Below are positions 47,327 to 59,330 of a stretch of DNA of 64,000 bases, one piece after another; within the stretch, counting starts at the first letter, position 1; each line of letters begins with the position of its first letter. Source of the stretch: Pieris napi (taxonomy: Eukaryota; Arthropoda; Insecta; Lepidoptera; Pieridae). Made by a program: the position numbers and the translations under genes. Where the stretch lies: NCBI RefSeq assembly GCF_905475465.1, contig NC_062236.1, positions 3,854,001 through 3,918,000 on the forward strand. Reading direction: 5' to 3'. Below the pieces are notes generated by a model. It was not told the origin of the DNA. It did not search any database and saw only the letters and a program-made list of their open reading frames with translations.

Positions 47327-48291
47327 CAACATTTATCTTAGTAAAAGCATTTTATGTCCCCGGGTTTTGAAAACAGATTTTTTTTTTTTTATATACATGT
47401 GTCTTTACTAAGACATCATGGAACATTACAATCTAGCCTAACTTAAGACTAATAAGTATTTTAAGTCTAACCTAATTTATTACAAAGGATATTTAACACA
47501 AGAAAGTGTCCAATAACACTACTTACAGTCTCTATTAAAGGGAAGACACTTTGTTCTTGTGTTCTATTTTTTTTCAATCACTGTTTAGCACTTAATACTA
47601 ACGTGCCCTAACACTAATTCACTAGTTCAAACGGTTTTGCCCTTTTCAATCTTCTCACTAGGCCCGTGGTGTCAAGGAGTTGAATATCCTCGACATTCAC
47701 GTGATGGTGGAGCCTATGTTCGTGGGCTCCGGCAGTCTTTTTTATTACTGTGGCGACGTCCTCTAAACAGAATAAACGATTATTCTGTTACGAAGCAGGT
47801 ATTATACTTAAATAACTAGTGTAACAGCAAAGTGTATAATTTATCTAGTTAGAACATAAATGTTAAGAGCCTGACGTAGGCTGAATTATGACTAGCCCAA
47901 ACAACTGTACTTAGCCACTTAAAACGTAACATAATTATTTAAGAGCGTACTTATGGTAAACGGAATTTACAACATTAGGTAATCATAAAACTACAATGGC
48001 TTAGTTGGTAATGAATATTTTGTATGACGCAAAATCTATTAGCGGCAAAATTGTTACGTGTTTAAAATTGGATGGATCTAGGTTTTTTTTTCGGGGTTTA
48101 TTTATTTATTAAAGTTTGCCACATCATACATAGTACTAAATCTTCCATCTAATATGTATGACAATTGAAGTAAACATAAGTGTTACGAAATTTTTTTATT
48201 AAAAAATACAATTAAAATAAATATAAGATAAAATAAGCATACAATAAAGTTACAAGAAATTTTGGTATAGCAGTAAAAAAAAAGTGTGTGT
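47327..48291. other. no gene recognised; possible LINE tail at 48095
   Basis: GTTTATTTATTTATTAAAG at 48097 is a T-rich simple repeat like the complement of a LINE (AAAT) tail. The sequence after it has no clear match. Confidence 0.35.
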
Positions 48292-48694
48292 TGTTATGTA
48301 CGCGCGTAAAAAGTTATATCTCTTTGGCATTATTAAAAATAGTTTTTGATTGCATGCAAATAATTAATTACAATTAAATAATCAAAGACTGGAAAAGGAG
48401 TCATTATAGTCAATAAAGTTTTGTTTACATTTGAAAACTTTAATTATTTATAATAAAAGTATATAATAAAATAATTAAAGTTTTCAAATGTAAACAAAAC
48501 TTATTATTATTCTCTTACATTAAACGTAACATAAATTATATTATTATTCGAATGTTGTATTTAAATTATGTCCAATGCCGTAGCATCTTCCGTGGGCAAC
48601 TTCATTCTGTTAATTTTGTGTCACGGTGCGCGCGCATCGTAAAATTTCACTCTCATCAATTTTTCATAACGCGCCTAAAGAAGTATAACTTCAA
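48292..48694. mobile_element. short DNA element with GAAGTTATACTTC ends, copy 2 (inverted)
   Basis: Inverted relative to copy 1 (24478). From the left: GTACGCGCGTAAAAAGTTAT, CTTTGGCATTATTAAAAATA, AATCAAAGACTGGAAAAGGA, then the body to GCGCGCATCG, and the end ATAACGCGCCTAAAGAAGTA plus TAACTTCAA. This copy carries an extra internal 33-bp hairpin (48417-48501) that copy 1 lacks. Confidence 0.8.
48417..48501. repeat. 33-bp perfect inverted repeat inside the element
   Basis: 48417-48449 (AGTTTTGTTTACATTTGAAA...) is the exact reverse complement of 48469-48501. A 19-base AT-rich loop lies between. Copy 1 of the element has one version of this segment (TTTTTCAAATGAAACTAAAC), so one arm is probably an inverted duplication. 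Confidence 0.9.
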
Positions 48695-48837
48695 AAATAT
48701 CATCAGCAAAACAGCGAATTAGGTTCGAGATAGGCACCCAACAATGCTTTCTCTAAAACTGATCAGCTTTCAAAGAAAGTTAATATACCACAACCCACGA
48801 TGCTGATAAGGTCCTTCCCCCTATAAGCAAATGTTTA

Positions 48838-48925
48838 AAGCGAGGAATAAAGCCCATTGGTGCACAAGCCAGTTTCAAACGGACGGCCTCAGAGTCAATC
48901 GTGCCTAACCATTAATTCACACTGA
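48838..48925 (-). repeat. SINE-A head fragment, strongly eroded
   Basis: AAAGCCCATTGGTGCACAAG, CCAGTTTCAAACGGACGGCC, and GAGTCAATCGTGCCTAACCA follow the family in minus orientation with many changes. Confidence 0.55.
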
Positions 48926-50360
48926 GTCGTAATCAGTACCATGTCAATACGAGTATATTATTAGTCAATGGAGTATTTGCCAAATTAAACAAAGCATTGA
49001 GGTAGTGCAAACTGAAAGTTAGGTCCAGGGCATTCCTAACCGACTCCACCTATGCACCAACTAAAGTGCCTTCCATAAATTTTCCCTTGTAAGTTTAAGC
49101 GTCGAACGCAGATGTACAGTACTAGAAGCAATATATGTTTCACTTTTTAACGTAGTCAAAATTTTTCGCACACACACAAACACAATAGGGGTGTAATAAA
49201 AGAAGTAAGTTATTTTGTATTTAATTGTGACAATTAATACAAAATTATAAATAAATCATTCACGGATAATTTAAAACATATTTTTTTTTATTGAACTATA
49301 CGCTGTTCTTTATCTGGTTTACATTTCTTAGTATTAGTTATTAACATTTCTAGGTAAAGATGTTTAATAAATTACTAGCCGCGTTACGAAACGAGCAAAT
49401 GATCTTTAATTATTTCGTTTCCAAGAATGAAATTTCAATAATGCGAATGTTTTATTGTAGTTTTGGTATTCATCATTTCTAATATTAATTTCAATAAAAT
49501 TCTATTAGGAATGTTCTAAGCCTGTTAGGTTTTTGTTTCGAAGAGAGAATTTTATTTAGCATTGGTAAAAAAATCAATTGTCGCTTATGATATAAACATT
49601 TTCTTTATAACATTTTTGATTTCAGATATTTTAAAACATTTGCATGGTTAGCCGTAATTACAATACTATAAACGTGAACCTTTAATTGTAGGTTAATGGC
49701 CAAATAACGATGTGAAAATTATTATCGAAACAAAAAATACGATATATAATATTCTTAATGCTGTATGATAATATTTTTAACCAAAGACAATATTATCCCT
49801 ATATCTATGAAAGTATAAGATTTTCATGTTTGTAATGCATAAACTCTTAAAGTACTGGACCGACTTCCAAAATTTTTTTAAGGAGGTGAAATTGCGCCTT
49901 AGCCACTAAAAAAACACAGCCTCAAACAAGGCAACCCAAGAGGCGTATTTATGTCATAGGACCCAATCAAAATCTGCGGTTCCAGGCTGCTCAGCAGCAA
50001 GTCTCCAGTCCTGAACGGCCGTCCAGTCATCATGAGAATTCTAACCTTGATAATATTTAATTCCAAAAAACTACTATAAAATGTCCTGCGTGTGTGCGAA
50101 TCTGCTTGTAAATTACTTAACAGCATCACGCGAGAACGGGTGGACTGAGTTTTTTTTCAGTGCATAGCGCTTTTACAATTCAAACTTTTTTGATATAACC
50201 TTATGGCGTTTGACATAACATTGAACAAGCGCAGCGATGGAATCGAAATCAACAACATATAAATGTTGCGTTTGAACCCTATCGAGTTGCATAGTTAATT
50301 TTACCAATTCGAAATCAATATTCATAGTTAAGACAGGACAACGTCTATCGGGTCCGCTTG
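48926..50360. other. no gene recognised
   Basis: A GC-richer patch at 49890-50130 (CAGGCTGCTCAGCAGCAAG, CTGAACGGCCGTCCAGTC) carries a 76-codon minus frame without motifs. CTGCTCAGCAG is palindromic. Otherwise AT-rich. Confidence 0.35.
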
Positions 50361-50518
50361 TATATGTCAACGTAAAATTGTAAAAATCGTTAGATTGTAA
50401 TCTATCTCGCGAGATTGTAAACTGTCGAAAAATTGTGAACTCAACGTTAAGGTATTATTATTCGGTAGATTATAATCTATCGCAGTGAAATCGTCAAATT
50501 GTAAGCAGTTAACATATA
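50361..50518. mobile_element. MITE copy 2, internally deleted (partner of 35555)
   Basis: TATATGTCAACGTAAAATTG, CGTTAGATTGTAATCTATCT, CGCGAGATTGTAAACTGTCG match the left half of copy 1. The right end is diverged (GTAAGCAGTTAACATATA). It is 158 bases against 276. Confidence 0.78.
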
Positions 50519-51774
50519 TAGATATTAACTTTAATAATTACACATTCCATGCATTGTATATCATTGGAAAAACTTCTCCCGGAAGGCGTATATTTCTCTA
50601 TACAGAGGTGTCTCGGTGTCTCGGCATCTAATAAAGTGGTCACAGTCGAAGCAAGATTAACAGCGTCACTTTATTATTGTTTGTTTAGGAGGCATGCATA
50701 TAGCCTTATAGAACCTTTGAGCTTTGGAATGTCGGAATACGGTCTTAGGTCTATAAATCCAGTTCCAAATATACGGGAGACGTTATTGTTCTGTTGCTTG
50801 TAACTTTACACTAATTGCAAAGTGTGGACAGAAGAGCGTTCTGGCAAGTGTGGTAGGCGTGATATGTATATTGATAGGTGGCTTTATATGTTGAAAATTG
50901 CTATATATTTTCTTAGAATGAAAAAATTAATTATGAAACTAATTTACTCGAATTGCAAGAGCTTTTAAAATCACTGCTACGCCTACGACGAGAATACTAC
51001 GGTAAGAATATTAAGCACTTTGCGCAAAATATATATATATATGTTGATAAACTTACAAATTTCTTTAACTTTAATCGAACGAAGCAACATATCCTATAAA
51101 ATAAATTATACAAACCAATACTAATTTTAACTAAAACTAATCTGTTTTACCAAATACATATTTAATTATTACACTATTTTAATAAAATGAAAAAACTGTA
51201 AATTTGTTTTATTCACATCAATAATACAATTTAATAGAAAAGGACAAAATAATATACTTTTTTAATTTGTTGTCAAGTTGTATCACACAATAGCAAAGAC
51301 GGGTGTGCTACACCGATACTTGTTCACATAAATACAACTAAACGATTAAGCTCTATATGCCTAAATAATAAAGATACTTTATTGCTTTTAATGTTCAAAA
51401 TTTAATTATACGAACCGTACTTGAGAGCCTCATGGGAGGTCTTATTTAAATGAAGGCGACAATTTCTGAAATTTATCATCTAGTACGTGAGGCAACTCAT
51501 ATTGGCAGCATCTTCCTAACTTAATTTAGAGAAGCATTTGTTGTCAGTTTCAATTATAGCGTTACTTCTGACAGTTTTACGTTGCAGGAATAATAATTCA
51601 CGATATCACCTTTACTCTACAGGCCACTTTTTTATTGAAGGATTTACAGACAGAAGTAAAAGCATATAAAATATTGAATAAACACTTCTGTACACGGCTG
51701 TTCATCTCACTAATCACTTGACTTAATTGACTTAAAGTCCTATGGGCGGCCATGTTTCCTTTTGCCTTGAGGAT
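50519..51774. other. no gene recognised
   Basis: An 84-codon frame at 50549 has no motif. The remainder is AT-rich. Confidence 0.4.
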
Positions 51775-52006
51775 TCAAGTAGGCAAGTAGGTGATCAGGT
51801 TCCTGTCCGTGACACACGACGTCGTTATGGGTCTAAGTCAAGCCGGTTTCCTCACTATGTTTTCCTTCACCGTACGAGCGAATGTTAAATGCGCACATAG
51901 AAAGTCCATTGGTGCACTAAGCACTGTAGGGCACAAGTAGGGGGTCGAACCTATGATATCGGGGATGAGAGTCGCACGCTGAAGCCACTAGGCCCACACT
52001 GCTGCA
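51775..52006 (-). repeat. SINE-A copy with a ~20-base insertion
   Basis: AGGCAAGTAGGTGATCAGGT, GCCGGTTTCCTCACTATG, AATGTTAAATGCGCACATAG, then GTCCATTGGTGCACTAAGCA. An extra CTAAGCACTGTAGGGCAC lies between the CACC site and the B box. It ends AGTCGCACGCTGAAGCCACT. Confidence 0.85.
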
Positions 52007-52772
52007 TATACACTATATAGGTATATTATAAATACATTTATCTGTATAGATTTTACATATATAATTTACGATATGTACGACATATTTCGGTAAGGAATAA
52101 ATTACTTACGTGTAAGCTTTAAGAAAATTCGTTAATCCAATACACAAAAATATCTATGAGCTACTCACAAAAACCTTACAAAAAGCCAAGTTAAAATAAA
52201 CGTTATAAGATGCTAATTATAATTGACTTACTTAAATGTAAAAGGACAAGACGCTTATTAGATGGAATAATTTGTGAATTTATAATATATTTTGTTCTGT
52301 AATCTATTGAAGTACTTTGCATTTAAAAGGAAATGCCTGGCAGCAACCTATAAATAGCTCGGCTTCATAGTTTATTAGTTTATACAAATTGATATTTTAA
52401 AGACAATAGCTGGAAGCGATTCTTTGTCGATTATATATTATGGAAATTTCCTTTCAAAGAAATTTATTTGTTATTACAAAGCGGGGTATTGATTATGGCG
52501 ATGTTTGAAATTCTTTGTTCCTTTTGCCATTAAATTGCTATTTCCGTTATCATATTTATGAACGAATTAGTTAACAACTGTAGTATCTTTCTCGTGATTT
52601 CAAATATGGGTGACAATTATACTACTTTAGACTTCAAGAAGAATAAATTTTACTAGTAAGTCAACCACAGTCATGCGACTACATAGTATATGTGTAAACC
52701 AACTTTTGTAGGAACCAAATTATCACAGGTGAAATTAATTCCATTCAAAAAATGATTATTTTTTTCATAGTA
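52007..52772. other. no gene recognised
   Basis: AT-rich spacer. Confidence 0.4.
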
Positions 52773-53440
52773 TAGCTTTTATCGCGGGCTTTGAGCGCGG
52801 CGACCGAATCAAGAAATTCCGTACCGAAAAAAACCTAAAACACGATGACGTAATATTATAGGTGCGGCCACTACGCGTTAGAGCGGGACAGAACGCATAC
52901 TGCGTCTCACATCGGTCTGGCTTGATCGGAGTCTGGTTGAATGGTAGATTGAATTAATATCATAGAAAAAATTTGAATTAACATCAAAGAAAAAAAATAA
53001 TACTGCATAAATAAAAAATTATAACTACAAAAGTTGATAAAAATGCTAGTCAATAGCTTTACCGTGGCAGTCTCCGAGTGCCAAACGTTTATTAAGCTAT
53101 TGCATAGCTTCTATCGCGGGCCTCGAGCGTGGAGACCGAATCCAGAAATTCCGTAACGAAAAAAACCTTGCGCGTTAGAGCGGGACAGAACGCATACTGT
53201 GTATTCTCATATCTCTGACGAGATCGGTGCAGCCGTTGCGCGTTAGAGTGGGACAGACTATATAGGCGAGTTAGTCTGAGTCTGGTAGAGTGGTAGATTG
53301 AATTAATTTATCAAAGAAAAAACTTGAATTAATATCAAAGAAAAAAAATACTGCATAAATAAATAATTATAATTGCATAAGTTAAAAAAAAATTATGCAA
53401 TAGCTTTACCCTGGCAGTCCCCGAGTGCCACACGTTTATT
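52773..53440 (+). repeat. tandem pair of a ~330-bp dispersed repeat
   Basis: Unit 1 (52773-53093) and unit 2 (53105-53440) both start TAGCTT(T/C)TATCGCGGGC and continue GACCGAATC.AGAAATTCCGTA, GCGTTAGAGCGGGACAGAAC, a (GAATTAA, ATCAAAGAAAAAA) AT-rich part, ATAGCTTTACC.TGGCAGTC, CCGAGTGCCA.ACGTTTATT. Unit 2 has an extra second GCGCGTTAGAG.GGGACAGA. No coding capacity. Tandem arrays like this are seen in some non-autonomous Helitron-type and other elements; I cannot assign it. Confidence 0.85.
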
Positions 53441-53749
53441 TTTTGTAATTGCGTAACGCAATACGTATATAGCGTACATTCTACTACATAATATTGTGTA
53501 CCCTGTTTAGATACAACATATTATGAGGTTTCATGGGCACTTGATCCCAGTAGGATCCAAATCTATTTTTATAAATAACAAGTACATTAACATTAAAACG
53601 GCAATTACGATAAAACAATTATGAGGCCTGCATTTGTCGGAATAAACGACTATTACTAGCGAAAGGTACAAATTTGTGGTTTTGCGGCATTCAGCCGCGC
53701 AATTTGATACCACTGTTTTATTTTGCTGTACTCATATTCGGTCTGGGTT
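53441..53749. other. no gene recognised
   Basis: Spacer. Confidence 0.4.
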
Positions 53750-53825
53750 GTGTTTTGGCTTAGTAGTTAAGCATGTGAATCTGTCAGATATTGTGTATGA
53801 ACCTGGCTGTGCCGATTTTTAAGTG
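53750..53825 (+). repeat. tRNA-like SINE head, eroded
   Basis: TTTTGGCTTAGTAGTTAAGC (A-box-like) and TATGAACCTGGCTGTGCC (B-box-like) with SINE spacing. The body is not recognisable. Confidence 0.35.
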
Positions 53826-54748
53826 CGCAACTTACATTTTATTTATTTAATATAGTACTCCACATTATATATTATACATTTTCTACAGTATAAGTACCAA
53901 GTATTCCTAAAGACATAGCTATTGAATGAATGTGAATTTAATTTACAAAATATTATTAAAATACACTTCCGAAATAGTGAGAAAAAATTGATGTATTTAC
54001 ATTGATGGATTTTGTACAAATTTTAGTATTTTTTTATTTATTTCGTACTCCTACAGTTAACTTAAATTATAAAAAAAAACAATTATATTAACGATATATA
54101 GTAAGTCAAGTAAGTCAAACATTTTTGATACTTAGAAAGGAAAACAATAATAAAAAATATTAAATACATTTAACTAAGAAAAATCAAATTCGACTGTGTT
54201 ATGTGATGGTGTGAAAGCGACGGTATGCAAGTAAGTGTATGTATTCTTTTCTTTACTTAGTAATTACCTATTTAAAAATACTTCTACTCCTAATGCAGTA
54301 CCCAATAATGCTAAACAACGTTTTTTTTAAAGTTGATCAGCCCACTACCAAGCTTCATTTACTGGCAGAGTAAGAGAAAACAACTTGATGAAAATATACA
54401 ATAGGCCCAATTATCTATTACTATTATTATTTATATATATACTTACTACTGTTTGAACAATATCAATAAGAAATAATAATACCTAATAATATTTTCCATT
54501 CACCGCTGTCAGTGCGAGTAAATGCGTAGCTAAAGTATTATATAAAAGCGTAGCGCTTTTTTATTGTAAAGTCAGCTGATTTTTGTTAATAACCTGTAGC
54601 CAATGTCAATTATTACACAGAAAAAAAGAAGTGAATAATCAGATTAAAGTCTTAATTACCGCGATGTTTCTGAAGCAGCTATCAAAAGAGCTGATTACTA
54701 TCAAATGCCTGAAAAGATCTTCATAAATTATAGCTAAGAACCGTCCAG
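53826..54748. other. no gene; possible LINE tail near 54030-54240
   Basis: See 23336-24477 for the partial match. Otherwise AT-rich. Confidence 0.35.
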
Positions 54749-54999
54749 CCCTGCGATTCTGTAACTCACTTTTCGAACTCACACAGCGGTTTTCGCGGTG
54801 GCTCTCATCGGCGGTGGCTCTCAAATCAGTCGTGAAGCAGTCATTTTATGATTTGGCATTCTGATAAACAATAAACTACAAGCTTCCACCTTTTCAGAAT
54901 GCCAAATCATAAAATGACTGCTTCACGACTGACTTGAGAGCGACCGCCGATGCGAAAACCGCTGTGTGAGTTCGAAAAGTGAGTTACAGAATCGCAGGG
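54749..54999. mobile_element. foldback MITE, copy 3, loop inverted
   Basis: The arms match copies 1 and 2. The loop (ATAAACAATAAACTACAAGC) is in the opposite direction, meaning insertion in the other orientation or loop flipping. The left arm carries a 16-base tandem duplication (GCGGTGGCTCTC at 54795 and 54811) that the right arm lacks. Frames across it are not genes. Confidence 0.9.
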
Positions 55000-57606
55000 C
55001 TGATTTAGGATCCTGTCCATTTGCTTAGAAGCTATAATGCCTCAGTCAGACTCGTCAAATTTAAAATGTCCTTTTTTGAGTGGGGAGTCAAAACTAATTA
55101 ACTACAACATAACATACGATAGTCTTTTAAACCATTACAATGTTGTTAGGGGTTTTCTTACAACTAAAACAATCGCTCTAGAACCATTACGAAAACGTAA
55201 GTGACATACAATTAATTGCCTCTTTCGATGAACTTCCTCCAGTCATGGCATTACAAGCGAAAAGTGCCAAACAATATTGTAGTTTCGTGCAAACTAACCA
55301 TTGATGTTTAGAAGAAAAATAGTGTGTAAAAGTTTTGCCCGCAAGTGACCGGCCACTGACCGTAATGAAACACACGATACTGTCCCAAAAGTTCCCACAT
55401 TCAGTGCAGATATAAGGAAATAACGAAGCAGAATAAATGTTTCTTGGAGGATCTTTCTTCTATATTCTAGTATATATATATTAAGCATGCACTCAAATGG
55501 AATATCTGCTTGAATGAGCATGCCTTTATTCTTTGATTTTCTATAGTTTAAAATATTCACGGTATAATAATAGTTTTTATATGATTTACGTTATATCTGC
55601 CCATTACATTAGGTACATGCTAGAGTTACAAATAGTATTGATAGATCTTTTTGAATTTATATAATATAGATATTGTTTTATTATACGTCATTACCTTATA
55701 CAAATAATACATATAAAAACCAGCTTAGATATTCAAAGAAAGTAGGTTTTGGATCTATGCATTAGTATTTAATTCAATTAATATTATATTTTGTAGGGTT
55801 CTAATCTAAGTTCAAGAAGGATATAACAGTGGAGACAACAAGCAGTTAACTGGTCTGCAATGGAAGTTGAGAGACGTATATTTGTCAATGTCTAGTGTCA
55901 AATAGCAACCATTAAGATCCGCTGACAAAGGAATTTTGTGACGATTCCACTGAGATATACTGATTCTCAGAATAGATAATAAAAAGTTGTAAAAGTAACG
56001 TTACGTAAGTAATTTAAGTCATAGCGATATTAATAGAAACAGGAATATAAAGGACAAAAATTACAAAGTAGCGTATATGTATTTGTCTTGTGATCGTTCT
56101 ATGACGTTAACCAAGATATAAATATTATGATAAGTAACCTCTTTATAGAGTTATGCTCAGGAAGGGTAAGAAAACTACGTGATTTTTTTGTAAGATTTGC
56201 ATTGTAATACCTCGCAGAGAGTTTCTAAACTGTGGAATAAAAACTGTGAATTATTTTCAGTATTATTGTCATGTGTTGCTTTTAAGTACCTACTTTAAAG
56301 TCTCTCATTTCATTTTGTCACGTTGTATTTACGCTGGATGAAAAAAGACAGAAGAATACTTTAGTTGTGTGTATGATTAATATATGTTTTTTTGGCTGTA
56401 TTTGTAAGTAATTACTGTTAGAATGTATTTCAATCTGATACAGTTCGTTCACACACATTCCGTGTTCTAAATTTGCAGGCTGTGTGTCTCAACACGCTAT
56501 AACATGCGTAACTCTGGCGTAACTCCGCGTTATTTCGCCTCTGATCCCGCTGGAATGATTGCGTCTTTATATAAAATTATGTGTTTGTTTGACATCGTAA
56601 CTTACTTTTTGTGCTAGAAATTCCTAATCTCGCTTTCACCTTTCTTTCATTGTTAATATCATTTATCTTCGTTTTAGTGACAGAGGTAATATTTGATCAT
56701 CAATTTCTGTGGACACAAAAAACGAAGTGCCTTAAGTAAACAGTGTTACTAGACATACTTTTATATTTTATAAATTTTTCATAAATTTACTTAAATCTCT
56801 GAAATTAGGCTAGATGTGTATGCGTCAAGAGACAATTTATATTAAAAAATTAACTAGTTTTCTCAAGAAAAACTCAAATAATTTACTTGTTTTCAAGGAA
56901 AATTATTGAATTAGAAGAACGTTGTTTTGTTCTTAAGAATTTAAATATAGACTTTTAAGCGCTATTATTAATATTTTCTAGTGTTATTATCTTCATTATG
57001 ATCGAGAAGGCAGAGTCTATAAAATGTTTGCATGAATAATATTGAAGAAAATGAGAAATTAAAGTAAACTATTTTAAGATTCACTAAGTTTACCTCAAAT
57101 AGTTTTCGCAGAACGTGAAATTTTCAAGTCAAAAATTGGTACGAGTTTAAAGTTCGTCGTTATGCGTTCACGAGTTACAAAATTGTTTTTAAACTATACC
57201 TCAGCATTACGAACTCTTCCACTATTTTTTGTTGTTACATCCAAGCCTTTTTGACAGATGATTTATTAAGTATGTAACTTCGTAAGTGGTGTTAACAAAA
57301 CATTTTTTTTTTTGTATTCAACAAAAGAGACAATTATTTTTACTAGACAATATTATAATATATAATGGAATGAGTAGGGAAAAAGATTAAAGACGAGGAG
57401 TAACAGGAACGGGGGAGCGTCTTAATGTCGCAGTGAGGTGAAGGACTACAAGCGGAGAAAGGAAGGTAGTAAATCAAAGGCAGTACTTGGAATTAATTTT
57501 ATAAATATTGTCCTCTAACGACAGAAAAACAGAGACAGGGATAATCGGTCGTCAAGGCATAATACGAAATTCCACCCGTATGACCACGACATCCATCGTT
57601 TCACAA
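55000..57606. other. AT-rich, no gene recognised
   Basis: Minus-strand frames of 62 and 88 codons (55187-55560) overlap each other and carry no motif. Confidence 0.4.
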
Positions 57607-57751
57607 CTTTTTTCTTTTTTTTATGTAATAGGAGGCAAATGCGCAGGAGGCTCACCTGATGTTAAGTAATACCCATGGACACTCTTGCCAGAAGGCTCGC
57701 AAGTGCGTTGCCGGCCTTACAAGAATTCTTGAAGGACCCTAAATCGAATTG
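57607..57751 (-). repeat. LINE-B 3' end, minus-strand insertion
   Basis: T-run, ATAGGAGGCAAATGCGCAGG, AGGCTCACCTGATGTTAAGT, GTGCGTTGCCGGCC, CTTGAAGGACCCTAAATCGA. It abuts an oppositely oriented LINE-B piece. Confidence 0.8.
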
Positions 57752-57752
57752 A

Positions 57753-57950
57753 ACGGAGCGTGATAAGGCAGTTTTTGCCGCGCAATATATGTAGCCAGCT
57801 TCAGACTGAATTATTTCCGAACCAATTCGACTTAGGCTCCTTTAAGAAAAGAGTGTTCTAATTCTTAAAAGGCCGGGATCGCACTTGCGAGACCTTCGGC
57901 AAAGTGAGGCGGAGGTATCAATTAACATCTGGCGAGCCTCCTTTTAATAT
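57753..57950 (+). repeat. LINE-B 3' end, sense copy facing the previous one
   Basis: AAGGCAGTTTTTGCCGCGCA, CCGAACCAATTCGACTTAGG, CTCCTTTAAGAAAAGAGTG, AAAGGCCGGGATCGCACTTG, CATCTGGCGAGCCTCC. It forms a near head-to-head inverted pair with 57607-57751. Confidence 0.78.
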
Positions 57951-58169
57951 TTAATTCAATAAATTTGCCCGCCTGTTAAGAAAATGGGACCGATCTTTGA
58001 CAAATCAGCAAACGAGACCGACTACTAATGACTAGAAAGCAGGACCTGAATATCAACAAAAATAGGACCCGCGGATAAATTATGAAAACTGGTGACGTCA
58101 ACAATGCTGATATCATACTTTGTTGCATATTAGAGTCAATTTTGTAAAGACTTCTACTTGGCTCGATTA
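57951..58169. other. short spacer, nothing recognised
   Basis: No frame of note. Confidence 0.4.
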
Positions 58170-58400
58170 CTCAAGCCAACGGAGCCCCGCATTTTTTAAA
58201 ATGGAATCTGAAGGGCATGGATAGCTCAGCTTGGGCTGTTTTGGTTGGCGTAGCTATGCTGGAAATGAGTACTGCAATACTCGGACCTCAGCTTGGGCCG
58301 TGGGAGGTCAATTTCCTGAAGGGCAGGACGGAAGCTCACTTGCTTGAGCGAAGTAAGGGACCTTGCCTTCCCCGATGAAGGTGGTTTTCTAACATCTACT
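58170..58400. repeat. unclassified GC-richer segment
   Basis: Near 50% GC. It carries AGCTCAGCTTGGGC twice (58224 and 58288, about 64 bases apart) and TTGAGCGAAGTAAGGGACCT. Probably a fragment of an unrecognised repeat. There is no convincing open frame. Confidence 0.3.
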
Positions 58401-58892
58401 TATCATTACATATTCACTTACTAATCAGTGTTCACAGTTAGTTATTTGGGCATAAGCATCTCTAGTCCCATCAATCGTTTTGTCTTTTAACATTCTTACG
58501 GGACGCCCAAAATGGGCAGTAATCGCAACCCATGGACATTATTTATTTATTTATTCCATATCATCTTTATAGTAATTACTAATTCGATAGAACGACTCAA
58601 TATTTATACCCACATCAATTAACCTAGATAAAAAACATTAAAAAAATATATTTATGTACCTAAATCTTATAACTAATAATATAGGAAGCAACTCTTGTGA
58701 ACTTAGCCAGTGTACAAACAAATAGGTCTACCTCAACAGAAGTCACCAAGTTGGAATGTGCGCGCGGTACATCCAAAAGTTGAGACTTCCGCCTCAGGTT
58801 TCTATATATATAATAGGGTACGTTTCCGGCCTTTTTTTAGGGTAGTGAGAAAGTAAAACGAAAAACGCAAGATAAAATGAATACAAACGCTG
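58401..58892. other. no gene recognised; possible LINE tail at 58540
   Basis: TTATTTATTTATTTATTCC at 58541 is a simple repeat like a LINE tail complement. Sequence after it is AT-rich. Confidence 0.35.
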
Positions 58893-58989
58893 CGTTCGAT
58901 TGTGATGAACCAAATATACGTAATAATCCTACAATGTCACGTGTAAACGCGAACGTAATAGGCTTATTACGTATATACACAATCGAACG
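58893..58989. repeat. two-part hairpin
   Basis: CGTTCGATTGTG (58893-58904) pairs with CACAATCGAACG (58978-58989), and inside it ATATACGTAATAA pairs with TTATTACGTATAT. The unpaired left bulge is about 8 bases and the right about 1. The 80-codon frame crossing it (58877) is not convincing as a gene. Confidence 0.8.
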
Positions 58990-59330
58990 GAGACACGATC
59001 GCTTCGTCGTTTGTAACCCCCCCCATACACGCCATACTCACACTCTGTTTATACACGCCAAATGCACGCTTTTAAGACTAAGTCTATGTAACAACACTAG
59101 GTGCACAGCGCACAATTAAAACTTATCTCATTAATAACTAGATTCAGGTCGCGCTGTACACTTGCTTGAGGGATTTGTGTTACTAAGTAAACTAACATGT
59201 AAACCTTTATTTAATTAGAATGATAAAGGATATATAAATAGATCTACCAGTTTTTGTTCAATGCAATAGTAAATAACTAGTGATATATAAACGGTTCCAT
59301 TTAATTTTTAGATGAAATATAGATAGAGAC
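58990..59330. other. no gene recognised
   Basis: Spacer. Confidence 0.4.
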
